Source of the DNA: Lojkania enalia
Lineage: Eukaryota; Ascomycota; Dothideomycetes; Pleosporales
DNA length: 64,000 nt
Direction of reading: 5' to 3'
Assembly (NCBI GenBank): GCA_010094045.1
Contig: ML986603.1
Span: 328,559 to 392,558 of the forward strand
In this document: positions 1-11,531 of the stretch, piece after piece
How positions within the stretch are numbered: the first letter of the stretch is position 1
Layout of the letters: each line of letters opens with the position of its first letter
Translations under genes and position numbers: made by a program
Notes under the pieces: model-generated
Databases searched by the model: none
Told to the model about the DNA's origin: nothing
Seen by the model: the letters and a program-made list of their open reading frames with translations, nothing else

Positions 1-350
1 TGTGGAACGAACGCATGGACTTCCAGGACATCAAGAAAATCTTCATCCCCGAGATCCTAATCGCGTATCTTAGCGTCATTCAGGCGTATTCCTTCTTCAT
101 CACGAGTAACACCTCGATCAAAGCCATGGAACTCGCGACCGTCGTCGCTGATGACCAATGCGCGTGGTTGCAGAAGGCTTTTATGGATTCGGGGAGGATG
201 GCGGAGTTTGTAGATGCGCTAGCAGAGGTGAGCAAGGCGATGTTGAGGTTGGGCGCTAGGGATGACAAGAAGAAGACGAAGAAGAGGGGTAGTCGGGGCG
301 AGATGCTGAGGATTTGGGATTTGAATGCTAATGGGTACATCGAGGAGTAA
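1..350 (+). CDS. Nucleoporin Nup84/Nup107, C-terminal end (partial)
   Basis: The reading frame is open from the left window edge (first full codon at base 3) to TAA at 348-350, so only the last ~115 residues are present. The residues around IPEILIAYLSVIQAY, AMELATVVADDQ and MDSGRMAEFVDALAEVSKAM match, from memory, the extreme C-terminal helices of fungal Nup84 (Nup107 in animals). That protein is a scaffold subunit of the Y-shaped outer ring of the nuclear pore. A lysine/arginine-rich segment follows, and the protein ends with a short acidic tail. No intron is needed in the visible part. The real start lies outside the window; the methionine at 15 is internal. Family assignment is by recalled motif and was not searched. 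Confidence 0.75.
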   Translation, partial: WNERMDFQDIKKIFIPEILIAYLSVIQAYSFFITSNTSIKAMELATVVADDQCAWLQKAFMDSGRMAEFVDALAEVSKAMLRLGARDDKKKTKKRGSRGEMLRIWDLNANGYIEE

Positions 351-1803
351 GCAGTGGTGAAGAGAGAAGGTTTGGGGAAAGTATAGCGTGCGGGATATGA
401 GTTTCCGGGCGTGCTAGGTTTGAGTGGCCTCTTCGGCACATTTAGCACAGGACAGCATAGTTGAAATGTGAGCAGTAGTTTGCCACTGGTAGAGCGACCA
501 CAGGAAGACAGTGAGAGTAATGCTGTGATATATATTCGCATTTTGATTTCAACCTATATTTGGTTTTTGATTGCTGCAAATAAATAAAAGTAGCAACTAT
601 CATGGTTTTTATTCTAGTCGCTAATGGAGGAAATGGTAGCATTCTTTAAAGTTCTAGGCGCAGTGCAATCGCAAAAGAAAAGCGAATAGAGGTTCCTCCC
701 ATATCAACGTGCCGTATATTTTGCATCTTTGCCAATATGAATAGTTCACGATTATAATAGCCACGATGAAGCCTGACCACGAGCAATGATCCGTGCATTT
801 GATTGAAACGACACAGATTTAGAAGACGCTGGAAGAGAAATAGATCGGTGGAACATACCTTCGCCTGGTTCACGCTATATTTTTGTGCGTGTTCTTACAG
901 TACGTGCTAGTTCCCTTATGGGAAATGTGATAGAAAGTAATAGCATCTTTGGCCATCCTAGGGCCCTAGCGTCCGCTATTAATTTTGTATGAGTTTTAAA
1001 GCCGAGAAGGAGGTATGATAAAGTCCTCTATCGACATCGTGTAGGCGATAAGCCTAAGATTCCGACAGTCGCAACGGCTGAGAGGACGTGCTTGACCTCC
1101 TCGCGCGACACTTCGAATATATTGTGATTTGAAATTGAAGACTGACATGAAACAAGAACAGATGTGGCGAAGATACGACGAGTAGCGATAATGGGCGAGG
1201 AGATATGTAGGGCTCATGTTGATGACGAGGAAGAAACTGACATGATTGAACAGATTATACCATATATAGAGGGATTAGAGTGACATAGAGTGGAATCTAG
1301 CCAATATTGGCATCGAAGATCAGAAGTAGACGAACCCACCCGCCGGCCGAGCTTTTATGACTACCAAAAATATGACAGAGAATGATGCCTTAGATTGAAA
1401 AGATAATGAGAACAAGCAAGCACAGCTGTTGAGGAATAATCAGAATAGGCAAGACTGACTACCCATGCCGAGTGACGCCGATGCCCGATTCCGTATGCTT
1501 CGAAACAAATATCAATGCTCAAAATCATGAATGACTTATTGGAAAATTGACGCAAGAAAGAGAATGCCATCATCATCCAGATCATAGCCGAACATGATGA
1601 ATAAGACTGAAGGAGAAAGGCAGGAGTAGAAGGGCAAGGTACATGATCAACTTTGACCCCACCTAATCCATATGAACGATTATAGGACACAGCGGCCCGG
1701 AGGGCCTCTAAGGCTAGGGGCGCTTGGATGACATTTTCATAGGCTTCAGAGTAATTGATAAATAGAGACAAGAGTGTAAGGATTATCGACGGCTACATCC
1801 TAG
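351..1803. other. Intergenic stretch, no gene recognised
   Basis: Only short open frames occur here on both strands (longest ~136 codons, minus, 1361-1771). They show no family resemblance, domain or convincing splice signals. The stretch separates the converging 3' ends of the Nup84-like gene and the next minus-strand gene, so it should hold the two 3' UTRs. I see nothing else that can be supported. Confidence 0.6.
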
Positions 1804-3975
1804 TCAGCGGTTGTTCCAGATATAGTGATGAATATCTAACCCATAAGCGGCCGCAACTTGAGGCTGTCGTCTCTTACGCCGCGCGTGGTCGTCCTGCTGA
1901 CGTAGCTTTTCATCATCTTGATCAGCCTCATCATAACTCCGCTTTCGTGAGAACGAGTTGTCGCTGTGGTGAAGTTTGGGTGTGGTTTCTGGGGGTTTCT
2001 CGGCGCCGATCGTCGACTTTTCCTCCTCAAAGTCCGAGCCAGCAAGGGTTCTATTACTACTATCAGATCGAGCGGGGCTTGCCCGCGAAGCATTGGAAGC
2101 ACTGCCATTGGACTGTTTCTGAAATTGTACGGAATTCCATGGCGCTCGTTCCGGAGGTGGTGGCGGAGGCGGCCGCGTGGGAGTAGAAGACACTGACCCG
2201 TACGGTCGTTGAGGCGGAGGTACGTAGGCAGAGTTACGATGTCCACCGTATGAGTGGGCTCGTTGAGGAGCTGGGGGTTGCTCAGGACGCGGGGGAATCC
2301 TGAAAATTAATTAGCGGCTATTACATATAAGGCAAATATCTTACTGAAAGTGTGGCGGCACAGACGGCTTCTCCGGAAGCGAGTGTGTTGCCTTTTCTTC
2401 AGATATAGGAAACGGAATAGGCGCCGGTTCATTTGACGGGGGTTTTGGAGAGCCCGTTACACCTAGACTTGCAAGAATGTCTTCTTGGATCTGACTCCGT
2501 GACGGGCCAGCTTCTTTTGCAAGAGTAGAAGAGACTCGGTCAGCAACCTGACCTGACAAGGCTTGCTCTAGATTATCCATGACATTCCACGTGGAATCCT
2601 CCATACCCTCATCCTCATCCTCCTGTACTTCCTCGTATGGCTCATCGGGGCGGTCGCGGTTTGCGATGCACTCCTCAATGGGAATCAGGTCCATATCCTT
2701 TGCATCAGGGAAAATAACAAAGATAGGATCATTCTTGATCTTCCGCCACTCGTCAGTCTGCCTCACATTCAGAAAGGCCTCGTGAGAATTCTCCAAGGTG
2801 AAGTAGTTTGATACCGACTCCCCATTGCCTAGCTTCTCGGCCGGCGGCTTAAGAGCTTGCTCTTCAGCCTCGTCAAATGTGGAAGGTAGTGCCCGAGTGA
2901 CCTGCTTTGCAGGCCGCCATATTATGACGCCGAGGCTCAAGTTCGGATCAATGGGCTCATTGCTCTTCGGCCAGATTGCACCGTCAAAATCGAAATCCCA
3001 GTCATCCCATGCAAGGAATAGTTGAGGCTTATCATTGGACTCATCTATTGCAGTGCTGGGCTGGGTTGTTGTTGGGGTGTTCTGATTTGCGACCGGTTGC
3101 GCCGACGTTGGTGTTGGTGTGGCGTTCGTATCCTGAGACGGGAGCGACGGGGTATGTGGGGGAGGGCCATATGGGTTGTACTGTTCACTGGGAGTAGGAG
3201 GATATGGCGAGGCGCCTGGTGGTTGCTGCCAGCTTTGAGTTTGACTGTAAGGCGGCTGGTTGGGATCTATAGGCGCGGGCTGGGACGGATAACCTTGATA
3301 TGTACTAGGCTGCGGCGCATATCCTAAGCCAACCTGATAGCTAGGCGCTTGCGAATATTCTTGGCTCGGTGGATAACCCTGTGGGGGCTGTTGGTAACCC
3401 TGCGCTGCTGGATACCCTTGCTGCGCATAATTTGGTTGTTGGGGATAATTCTGCGGAGGTCCGTAGCTCTGAGGCGAGTAGGCTGGAGTCGGTGGAAAGC
3501 TGTTCGGAGCTGGATATGCTGGATTGCTATAGTTTGGAGGTGCTGTATACCCTGGCTGATATGGTTGTGTAGGTTGCTGGTATTGATTTTGGTGTTGATG
3601 TGTTCCATACGAGCCTTGAGGATGGGCAGGACCGCGATAGCCAGGTGGCGGCGGATATCGCGTAATTATTGGGTTGCCCTTCTTCTTCGGTGGCCTGTGG
3701 CGAGGTTAGGAACATTTCATGAGAGTTTTAAGTTGAAGGCCTGGAAGTATCGTATAGTATTTCCGAGGCGGGGCACCTCATAGATACTTCACTTACCGTG
3801 CATCTGGTGGGCGTTGAGGTGGACCGCTTGGAGGATATGAGGGCGGACCTTGATACTGGCCATATCCCGCTTGTTGGCCGTATTGGTAAGGTTGCTGAGC
3901 GTAGCCAGGCTGCCCGATTGCGTAGGTCGGCGGTTGGTACTGAGGTGTACCTGCCGCAGGCCCGCTCCAGGCCAT
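1804..3975 (-). CDS. Conserved fungal Q/P/Y-rich protein, function unknown
   Basis: Model: complement(join(1804..2299, 2345..3694, 3797..3975)), 674 aa. Introns are GTAAGT...CACAG (102 nt) and GTAAGA...TTTTCAG with branch site GCTAAT (45 nt); the frame closes exactly. Residues ~1-300 are low complexity, rich in Gln, Pro, Tyr and Gly with many degenerate GYPxQ/YxQPP motifs, i.e. prion-like composition. A folded-looking middle block follows (WDDWDFDFDGAIWPKSNEP, then LGVIIWRPAKQ), resembling a region conserved in other filamentous fungi from memory. Next comes an acidic stretch (EEVQEDEDEGMED). The C-terminus has a run of seven prolines and a basic RRKRRQ cluster. ATG at 3975 is the first in-frame Met after an upstream TGA. 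Composition suggests an RNA- or condensate-associated role, which is inference only. Confidence 0.75.
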
Positions 3976-4790
3976 TCCGGCCTCCTTCAGACGTACGCGA
4001 AATTGATTATTAGCTCAGGGCCGATGGACGACGGCCAGTTGAAGGAAACACTTTAGGTAGCGATAGTGCTCGTTGTTGAGAAAGAAGAAAGTTAGGAATA
4101 GTGAGGAAGGACCTAATGCGCGTTTGATCTGACCCACCGTGCACGTGCAAGAGGGGTGTTCAGACTTTACGCCCACCTCAGACAGGTCGCATAAGCGGTC
4201 GTGGAGCACAGGCGCTGCGCTGACGAATCAGTAAGGTGGTACAGAGACTTGTGTGGAGATGTATTGGAGGATAAGTCTAGGGAAAGAATCACAGCAGCAG
4301 CTGATGTGAGGGGAGAGGATGTAGCTATAGAGAACGCCTTGTATCGAATGTAGGGCGACAGAAGATAGGAACAAACAGAAATATCTCAGAAAGCCTCTTC
4401 ATCAGACCAAAAAGTACCTTCGGACAAAGAAAGGGAGACAGAGGGAGATGCTCGACTGGAATTGAAAGCAAAACGTTTGGGGTTTTGGGAGTCGTGGAGC
4501 TTTGCTGAGGTCTAGAAATTCCCACACTAAGTCACGTGAAGCTCATTTCGCAGAGCTTGGGCCACAATTTGCGGGAACCCGCCCTGCCTGGCGGCGCACT
4601 CTATCACTTAGACCTCGACTTGTCCGCCTCTTGCGTGAGCGCCCCCGCCGCCGCCGTCTTTGCGATCGCCCTCGATGCTTCGGCGAGAATGATTGTGCGA
4701 TATAGACACCTGTTAGCGACCAGTTTAGACTCCTACCCCTGAGCCTGTCGCGAATGCAGGCGCCGCTTTACTTCTCTTACAAATCCTACC
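3976..4790. other. Divergent promoter region
   Basis: The stretch lies between the start codons of the minus-strand Q/P/Y-rich gene and the plus-strand phosphatase gene, so it should carry both 5' UTRs and promoters. Short frames on both strands look random. A C/G-rich segment near 4620-4670 (CGCCCCCGCCGCCGCC) precedes the phosphatase start. No TATA element or operator can be defended by eye. Confidence 0.5.
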
Positions 4791-5870
4791 ATGCCAGGAC
4801 TTCCGTGTGAGTTGAATCAGACATTACCGCCGTGAGGGCCATGACTAACCCTGATTTTCTGCAGCAACCGTAGACCTCGATGAGTGTATAGCACGCCTTT
4901 ACAAGAAGGAGCTGTTGGCCGAGTCGGTGATCGAGGCAATATGCGCCAAAACAAAGGAGCTGCTCATGAAGGAGAGCAATGTGGTGCACATAAAGGCGCC
5001 AGTGACCGTTGTCGGAGACATACACGGGCAGTTCTTTGATATGATTGAGATATTCAAAATCGGAGGCCCGTGTCCGGACACGAATTACCTGTTTCTAGGT
5101 ATGTTGGCGGCCTCAGCTCCATGGTACGCGACAAAGTAGTACATGCTAACAGGCATGTTCTTATAGGTGACTATGTGGATCGCGGTCTCTTCTCCGTAGA
5201 AACAATATCCCTCCTTGTCTGCCTAAAACTTCGCTACCCGCACCGCGTCCATCTAATCCGAGGCAACCACGAATCTAGGGGCGTTACCCAATCCTACGGT
5301 TTCTACACCGAATGCTCCCGCAAATACGGCAACGCCAACGTCTGGCACTATTTTACCGATATGTTTGACTTCCTAACTCTCTCTGTCGTAATAAATGACC
5401 AAATATTCTGCGTCCATGGCGGCCTCTCACCGTCGATACATAGCATAGATCAGATCAAAATTATTGATCGGTTTAGAGAGATTCCGCATGAGGGTCCGAT
5501 GGCGGATCTAGTGTGGAGTGACCCCGATCCGGAGAGAGACGAGTTTTCACTGAGTCCAAGGGGCGCGGGATATACATTCGGGGCGCAAGTAGTTAAGAAG
5601 TTTTTGGAAGTAAACGCCATGTCGCACATATTACGAGCACATCAGCTATGTCAAGAGGGATTCCAAGTGCTCTATGATGATAGACTGAGCACGGTTTGGA
5701 GTGCCCCAAATTACTGTTATCGATGTGGGAACATGGCGAGCGTTTTGGAAGTTAGTGACACTGGGGAACGCTTCTTCAACGTCTTCGACGCAAGTCCGGA
5801 GAATGATGTGCATCGGACAGAGCAGCAACAGCAGCAAGGCAGGGAAGTAACAACAGAATACTTCCTATAA
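4791..5870 (+). CDS. ppg1: PP2A-family Ser/Thr protein phosphatase, Ppg1 type
   Basis: Model: join(4791..4806, 4865..5098, 5167..5870), 317 aa. Introns are GTGAGT...CTGCAG (58 nt) and GTATGT...TTATAG (68 nt). The metal-binding phosphatase motifs are intact: GDIHGQ (~56-61), GDYVDRG (~84-90), RGNHE (~115-119), then SAPNYCYRCGN near the C-terminus. The length and the EYFL end fit the PP2A/PP4/PP6/Ppg1 group, in which the terminal Leu is normally carboxymethylated. Segments such as SVETISLLVCLKLRYP and the QQQQQ-containing tail match Ppg1 rather than PP2A, PP4 or Sit4, from memory. Ppg1 acts in glycogen and cell-wall processes and in Far/STRIPAK-type complexes. The first exon carries only five and a third codons, so the start depends on this splice. 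Confidence 0.92.
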
Positions 5871-6332
5871 TACCGGGTTCTTGGCATATGGGGGTCAGTT
5901 TTTGGCGTGGCATTGTTACGGCATGGCATAATGGCGTTCCTGAGCGCTAATGTTGATGAACAAGGTGCAGTTTCTTTTCTCAATCACTATGTAGAATATG
6001 CTTTGCAAAGAACCAAAAATTGATGATTCAGATTGGATCATTCCTAGATATGCAGGTATGCCCACGGGCAAGTGAGGTATCATAAAGCGCCAGTCCAATA
6101 ACGCCAAATCCCGCCGGACCCAAGATCCAAGCCTATTCAATGCCCATGTTGATGCTATGACCTCAACGCCAAATGCCCAATTCCATAATCATAAGATACT
6201 AGACGTTGCTCCTATTGCGTTAATGAGATGTCGCAAAACACCGGAATCCCATAATACGGGGGGTAGCCCAAGACTTCTCGTGATCGCCTACCCGTTTTAT
6301 GAAATAACCTTTCAAAAAGAAGTGTAGTGCTT
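5871..6332. other. Intergenic, convergent 3' ends
   Basis: The ppg1-like gene on plus and the gid8-like gene on minus converge here, so the stretch should contain both 3' UTRs. No open frame of interest and no repeat was seen. Confidence 0.5.
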
Positions 6333-7535
6333 CTAGGACTCCATGGCATCTTCCCCTTCTACAGGATTTCCGTCAGTATCTAGGAGACCAAGAGGAAGCT
6401 CCGGCGGAAGATCCTTTCCAGTCTCTCTAGCCTTCTGCTCCGCCCACAGCCTCAATCGCACTAGGCTTCGCAACCGAGCTTCACCTCTCGCGCCCATATT
6501 CGTCAAGATAGCTTCGTTGACTCGGCTGGCGACCTCTCTGCGAAGTGATGGATTCAACAGATCTGCAAGCTGTGGTTGTAAGGTCTCAGCTGGTAGGAAT
6601 ATCAGGAGCGACATTGTAAGCTCGAGATCCTTGAGGAAAGCCGGATTGGTTGCGGCGCGGGGTGCGAGTTGGGACGAGGCGAAGGTGAGGGCCGGAGTGA
6701 TATCGGATTGGGCAGAAGAGGTACATGAACGGATAAGCTCGATAAGCTGCAGACGGAGGAGAGCGAAATGAAGAGCGGGATCAGTGTCGAGAATCTAGAT
6801 TGCTGGTCAGCCATAGGAAGGACAATGAGTCATGAGCGTGACAAGGTCGAGCTATGATATTAATCATACTGAGGACTGAAGGTTTGTTTATCATCAAAGC
6901 CCGAAGGCTAAGCGTGGTGCATGAAACGGTTTATAATCGTATCAGGAAAAGAGATGGCAGAGAGAGTGAACAGACTTACTTGAGGATTAATATCGTTGAT
7001 TTTATTAATAGCTGTGTCAATATCACCAGCATGGATAGCTCTTCGAATCTCTACCCGAGACTGTATTGAATCTTCTTGGACGGGTAGCTGGATATTAGCC
7101 TCTTTGGCGAACTTATGAGCTGCCCGCGGGTACCCTTCGCTAATGAGATAATCCATAACTACAAAATTGATGTCCCTGTTTGAGTCCTTAGGTCAGTGTA
7201 AATGTCCTCTTTTGACAGATATTATATGGGAATAGGGGTTACATAAGCATAATAAATATGCTTCGAAAATCAGAGTTACAAGTTAACGTGTTCTCTACAC
7301 AGTGTTTCGGAGAGATTCCCAACTTGAATTCGACGCATCATGTGAACAGTAGCGTGTAGTGCGGGTCTGCAGCAAACAATGAACGGAAATGGCAACATAC
7401 GCTTTTGAAGGCTTGACCTCGTCAATCTTCCTCTGGAACGGATGCTGTGTAGGCGTCGCCGCCGACACCGACACGGTTGAAGAGCTCTGCATAAATTAGT
7501 GAGCTTGCAGAACAAGACGAGGAATAGATTACCAT
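6333..7535 (-). CDS. gid8: GID/CTLH ubiquitin ligase subunit Gid8 (LisH-CTLH-CRA)
   Basis: Model: complement(join(6333..6794, 6980..7175, 7401..7486, 7533..7535)), 248 aa. Gid8 is a scaffold subunit of the GID/CTLH E3 ligase, which degrades gluconeogenic enzymes in yeast. A LisH motif spans ~31-60 (VVMDYLISEGYPRAAHKFAK). A CTLH domain follows at ~66-125 (IRRAIHAGDIDTAINKIND), then a CRA domain to the end (LELTMSLLIFLPAE, LLNPSLRREVASRVNEAIL). The first coding exon is only the ATG, followed by a phase-0 intron (GTAATC...ATGCAG). Choosing it gives the N-terminus MSSSTVSVSAATPTQHPFQ, typical of fungal Gid8. Two introns are long for this window (185 and 225 nt). The domain evidence is strong; the single-codon exon is the weakest part. 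Confidence 0.88.
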
Positions 7536-7882
7536 AATGGCAACAATATCATCATCGAATTTGCATCAGCAGATGCAGCAAACAGCCCGACCGTGGCCGA
7601 GTTTGCGCGGAGCCACGCAGAGTTTTGTAAAATGGGGGAAGGGTGTGCGAGAGGTGCCGTGAAGTCCAAGCTGCAGAAGTGGGTATTCGCTAGCGTCCCT
7701 TGGCGACCGAGGCTTACATAAAGAGAGGTGCCAGAGCTTCGTCTGACCTTGCAGTTCCGAAATCCTGGGAGGACCCTTCGCCTCTTTACATATTGTTTTT
7801 ATCTAAACCCATACGATTGATTTAACAGTATGAGGTAAAGCTACGAGTCTTGGACCTTGTTTGACATACCGTCACCACAAAA
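7536..7882. other. Divergent promoter, gid8 / uridine kinase
   Basis: This 347-bp stretch separates the two divergent start codons and should hold both promoters. No further gene or site is supported. Confidence 0.5.
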
Positions 7883-9325
7883 ATGCTGCAGGCGACTCGA
7901 AGACATCATTATTCTCCTCCGTGGGGAGATGCGAGCATTATTGGAGTGGCAGGGAGCTCTGGATCGGGGAAAACGTCGCTGGCTCTTGCGATAGTAGCAC
8001 AATTGAATCTTCCTTGGGTGGTGATCATGTCCATGGTGCGTTCGTGGTTCCTGGTCAGGGTCACGTGCTTGAGGGATAACCGCTACAGGATTCTTTTTAC
8101 AAGCCTTTGACACCGGAACAATCCAGAAAAGCGTTCTTGAACGAATACGATTTCGATGCCCCTGAAGCAATTGATTTTGATATTCTAGTGGAAAGGCTTC
8201 GAGACATCAAGCAGGGGTGAGAATAGCCTGCTAAATATGAAGGCTGACGCTGATGTGTATGGTAGCAAGGTAGCTGAAGTCCCTATGTATTCGTTCGAGA
8301 AGCACGCCAGGCTTCCGCAAACCACGACAATCTATTCTCCCCACGTATTGATATTAGAAGGCATCTTCGCCCTTCACGATCAGCGAGTCCTGGACATGCT
8401 CGATCTAAAAATCTTCGCAGAAGCAGATGCAGATCTCTGTCTCTCACGGAGATTGGTTAGAGATGTAAAAGAGCGCGGACGCGATATCGAAGGCTGTATC
8501 AAACAGTGGTTTGGATTTGTGAAGCCAAACTTCCATAAATATGTCGCACCTCAACGAGAAATCGCTGACGTGATCATACCACGAGGTATTGAGAATAAGG
8601 TTGCTATATCAATGGTTTCCGACCAGATTCAGAAGACACTCAGCCACAAGTCCGCCGCGCACCAATTAGAGCTTAGACGCTTAGGCAAAATTGCCGAAGA
8701 GTCTCCACTATCGCCCAATGCACTAGTGCTAAAAGAAACAAATCAAGTAAGAGGGGTCCACTCATTGCTCATGAACACAGTGACATCGCGAGAAGACTAC
8801 ATTTTTTATTTCGATAGAATGATCGCGATGCTCATAGAGAAAGCCATTGATTTCCTACCCTTCCAGCCGCATCAAGTCGTTACGCCTCAAGGAAATGTAT
8901 ATATGGGATTAAGAAAGTCAGCAGAAGTGAGTGCTGTAGTGATTCTTCGCGGAGGTAGTGCTTTAGAAACGGGGCTTCGGCGAACCATTCCTGACTGCCA
9001 AACGGGCAGGATCCTAATTCAAACCAACTATCGCACTGGCGAACCAGAATTACATTACCGAGCACTCCCCTTAGATCTCGCCAAGTCAGGACTGGTGTTA
9101 CTTCTTGATTCCCAGATGTCGACCGGGGGAGCAGCATTGATGGCAGTGAGGGTCCTCGTCGATCATGGCGTCCCGGAAGACAGAATACTCTTTGTAACAT
9201 ATTTGGCTGGTCATGTGGGTGTCAACCGAGTATTGGGTGTATTTCCCGATGTCAGAGTAGTTGTAGCTAGGCTTGGTGATGATATGGAGGATCGATGGGT
9301 GGAAACAAGATATCTAGGTTGTTAA
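7883..9325 (+). CDS. urk1: Uridine kinase with C-terminal UPRT-like domain (Urk1 type)
   Basis: Model: join(7883..8035, 8089..8216, 8266..9325), 446 aa; introns GTGCGT...CTACAG (53 nt) and GTGAGA...GGTAG (49 nt). It phosphorylates uridine and cytidine to UMP and CMP in pyrimidine salvage. The Walker A loop GSSGSGKT is at ~24-31. DSFYKPLTPEQ follows at once after the first splice, then the NMP-kinase-like core (YSPHVLILEGIFALHD, RDVKERGRDIEGCIKQW). Residues ~240-446 form a phosphoribosyltransferase-like domain. Its PRPP loop reads LLDSQMSTGG instead of the classical DPMLATGG of active UPRT, as in Urk1/UCK-like proteins, so PRTase activity is doubtful. The kinase part looks complete. An upstream extension is possible but not needed. 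Confidence 0.92.
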
Positions 9326-9974
9326 TCTAGATATTCCCCTAATACGTGGAATTCAATTATCTATTTCTAGTAGTAATTTTGTTCAGTGAGTAACTGATAG
9401 CTATTCCGTCGGACCATGGTTGTGTATCTTTAAGTTATCCCCTGGTATTGAACAATATTTTATCATTTAGCGTCGCAAACCAATCTATTCATCTTTTTCC
9501 AGAATGGACCATTTAGACCCAGTGGTTATATGCAACGGTAGATGCTCTGACGCAATTATACCATACATATGTAGTGCGAGCTGCTTTTTCAACCCAATGC
9601 AGAACAAGGCCAGTACATAAAGCTAAACGGGCCAGAAAACATAGACGAACGAGTATAGCCCAGGGGTCCTGAATGCACTATTCGGGACCAGTCCATGACG
9701 CCTATTGCATGATTTTTGTGAAGAGGACGCCGTAAGGAAATGTAAAAGGAATGGTCATCAACCTTCCGTAAGGAATGCTCGCTTAAACGCAACAGTATTC
9801 AAAGCAGAAACGAGACAACAAATGGGAGGAGAACAGGTGCATATACAAAATCAAGCGCCAGAATGAAGCCATGCAAAAATGCTAAAATACTCAGGTCCCA
9901 GGATCCCGCAAGAAATATGCATAGGAAGACATGCATGTAACAGTAACAGTAAAGAAATAATAAGACCGTGCGTT
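9326..9974. other. Intergenic, convergent 3' ends
   Basis: The stretch lies between the urk1-like gene (plus) and the next minus-strand gene. It is AT-richer than the flanking coding sequence and has no credible open frame. It presumably holds two 3' UTRs. Confidence 0.5.
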
Positions 9975-11531
9975 TCAGAAATCTACACTCCAGCGCATTT
10001 GCGGGTCGCGCTCAAAACCTGTTGGGCTATCGAATGGAGCTCTTGCCTCGCCGTCAAGCCGCTCAGTACCTAAGTCTCGGCCGATACTAAACCCGCTGCC
10101 GGTCCACAATGTCTGCCTCTTTCCAGCTAGGAATGCTTCCTCTTCTTTGTTGGACGGTGGAAGTTTGATCCTCGACGCCATCAATGGCGCCGAGACAAGC
10201 CGGGATCCGAGGAGAGTTCGTGGCGAAACTCGATCCTGGAGGACATTTAGAGAGGAGATATCGGATGACAAGAGTGGAGCGCGGTGTTTCACCGGATAAG
10301 GAATAGATTCAGATGATTGCGTGGAGGAGTATGCGACACGATGTTTGGCTGGCATAAGTCGTTCCGGGAGACTGTTTTCAGTAAATGTAGGATCAGAGGC
10401 AGAAGGAGCGCCACCCGAGCCACTTGATAATACCGTCGAGAGCTGTTGGCGACTGCTCCGGACACGAACAATTTTAGAGTTGGGGACCGATGCAATCTGG
10501 GGAGGTGAAGGTGTTCTATTCGGAACGCTGCGGGGAGGTGCCTCGCTTGAGGAACCCCCGGAAGATCGACTGATGTCGCTGGCCATTAAGGGCGTAGCAT
10601 TATGCCGTCTCTTCTTACGGTTGTTAGATGCCGAAGGTGGTCTCGCTTGCGGCGTCTTCAGCCGATCGTGACGCTGGCCACTAGGAGCATTCTTGAGGTT
10701 ACTGTGAGAAGCTCCTCGGAATATTTGAGGTATTTCCGGTGTCTCTCCACTGTCAATCTTGTGTCTCAATTGTCTAACGCTTACTCGACGTTGTAGGCTT
10801 AACTCCACACGGCTGCTGGCTCCACTGCCGCTTCGACTCCTGTTCGTAGCTCTCTCTTTCCCGCTCATGACACTAGCTTTGGGCGGAGGTTGGAGCATCC
10901 AACGGTTGTCAGAAGGATGCGGAGATGGCAAGCTAACAACGGGCGGATGGAGGTCATTTACCGGAGGTACTCGAGCTGCGTAGTAGCTGTCCGCAGAGGA
11001 TTTAGACTTGGATGTCCCGGGCCTAGTGATTCCACCTGCACCACCAACAGAAGAGCCTGCCATAGTTGGCCGGACAGAGTCCATCAGCTCGCCAAATCCC
11101 CACAAATCCTCGTCTTCCCTCTGGTATCGTTTCCGGTTCCAATTCTCGTCGTCTGAAGTATCATCGCTCAACCGCACGGAACTGTCTAGCCGGTTGACCT
11201 CGGTGCTGCTGCTGCCCAGGCTCACGATAGTACTGTGTGTTCCTGCCGTCGTGATGCCCCTCTGGCTGTCAGTGTTGCAAGTGTTCGTCTTCCGGGCCCG
11301 CCGCGGAGGTGGACCCGGTCCCATGGCTATCTCTTCATTCCAGAAGGGATTTGTTCCGGAAGGCTCAGGGTGGTAGTACAAATCCGGCTGTTCCAATTGC
11401 AGTTGCTGCCGGGCCTTCCTATCCTTCTTCGCCTGCTTCCGCCTCTGCTTGCGATACATGTATCCGGTGCATGGAGCACAAGAAGCGTAATGGAACACGG
11501 CAGACTGGATGCCCTTCATCAGCCACGACAT
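9975..11531 (-). CDS. Conserved filamentous-fungal protein of unknown function
   Basis: Single exon, 518 aa from ATG at 11531; the frame is open a further 15 codons upstream, but MSWLMKGIQSAVFHYASC fits the family start as I recall it. The N-terminus carries a short hydrophobic/cysteine segment (AVFHYASCAPC, candidate for membrane attachment or palmitoylation). It is followed by a very basic stretch (RKQRRKQAKKDRKARQQ) and the block NPFWNEEIAMGPGPPPRRARK, conserved in related fungal proteins from memory. The remaining ~430 residues are Ser/Pro/Arg-rich and look disordered, with no catalytic motif. Membrane or cell-periphery location is an inference from the N-terminal pattern. Confidence 0.72.
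   Translation of the reverse strand: MSWLMKGIQSAVFHYASCAPCTGYMYRKQRRKQAKKDRKARQQLQLEQPDLYYHPEPSGTNPFWNEEIAMGPGPPPRRARKTNTCNTDSQRGITTAGTHSTIVSLGSSSTEVNRLDSSVRLSDDTSDDENWNRKRYQREDEDLWGFGELMDSVRPTMAGSSVGGAGGITRPGTSKSKSSADSYYAARVPPVNDLHPPVVSLPSPHPSDNRWMLQPPPKASVMSGKERATNRSRSGSGASSRVELSLQRRVSVRQLRHKIDSGETPEIPQIFRGASHSNLKNAPSGQRHDRLKTPQARPPSASNNRKKRRHNATPLMASDISRSSGGSSSEAPPRSVPNRTPSPPQIASVPNSKIVRVRSSRQQLSTVLSSGSGGAPSASDPTFTENSLPERLMPAKHRVAYSSTQSSESIPYPVKHRAPLLSSDISSLNVLQDRVSPRTLLGSRLVSAPLMASRIKLPPSNKEEEAFLAGKRQTLWTGSGFSIGRDLGTERLDGEARAPFDSPTGFERDPQMRWSVDF

Noticed and set aside
1836..2246. 136-codon minus-strand frame over the Q/P/Y-rich gene
   Set aside because: Wrong frame of a real exon; the splice-consistent frame gives the Pro-rich C-terminus instead.
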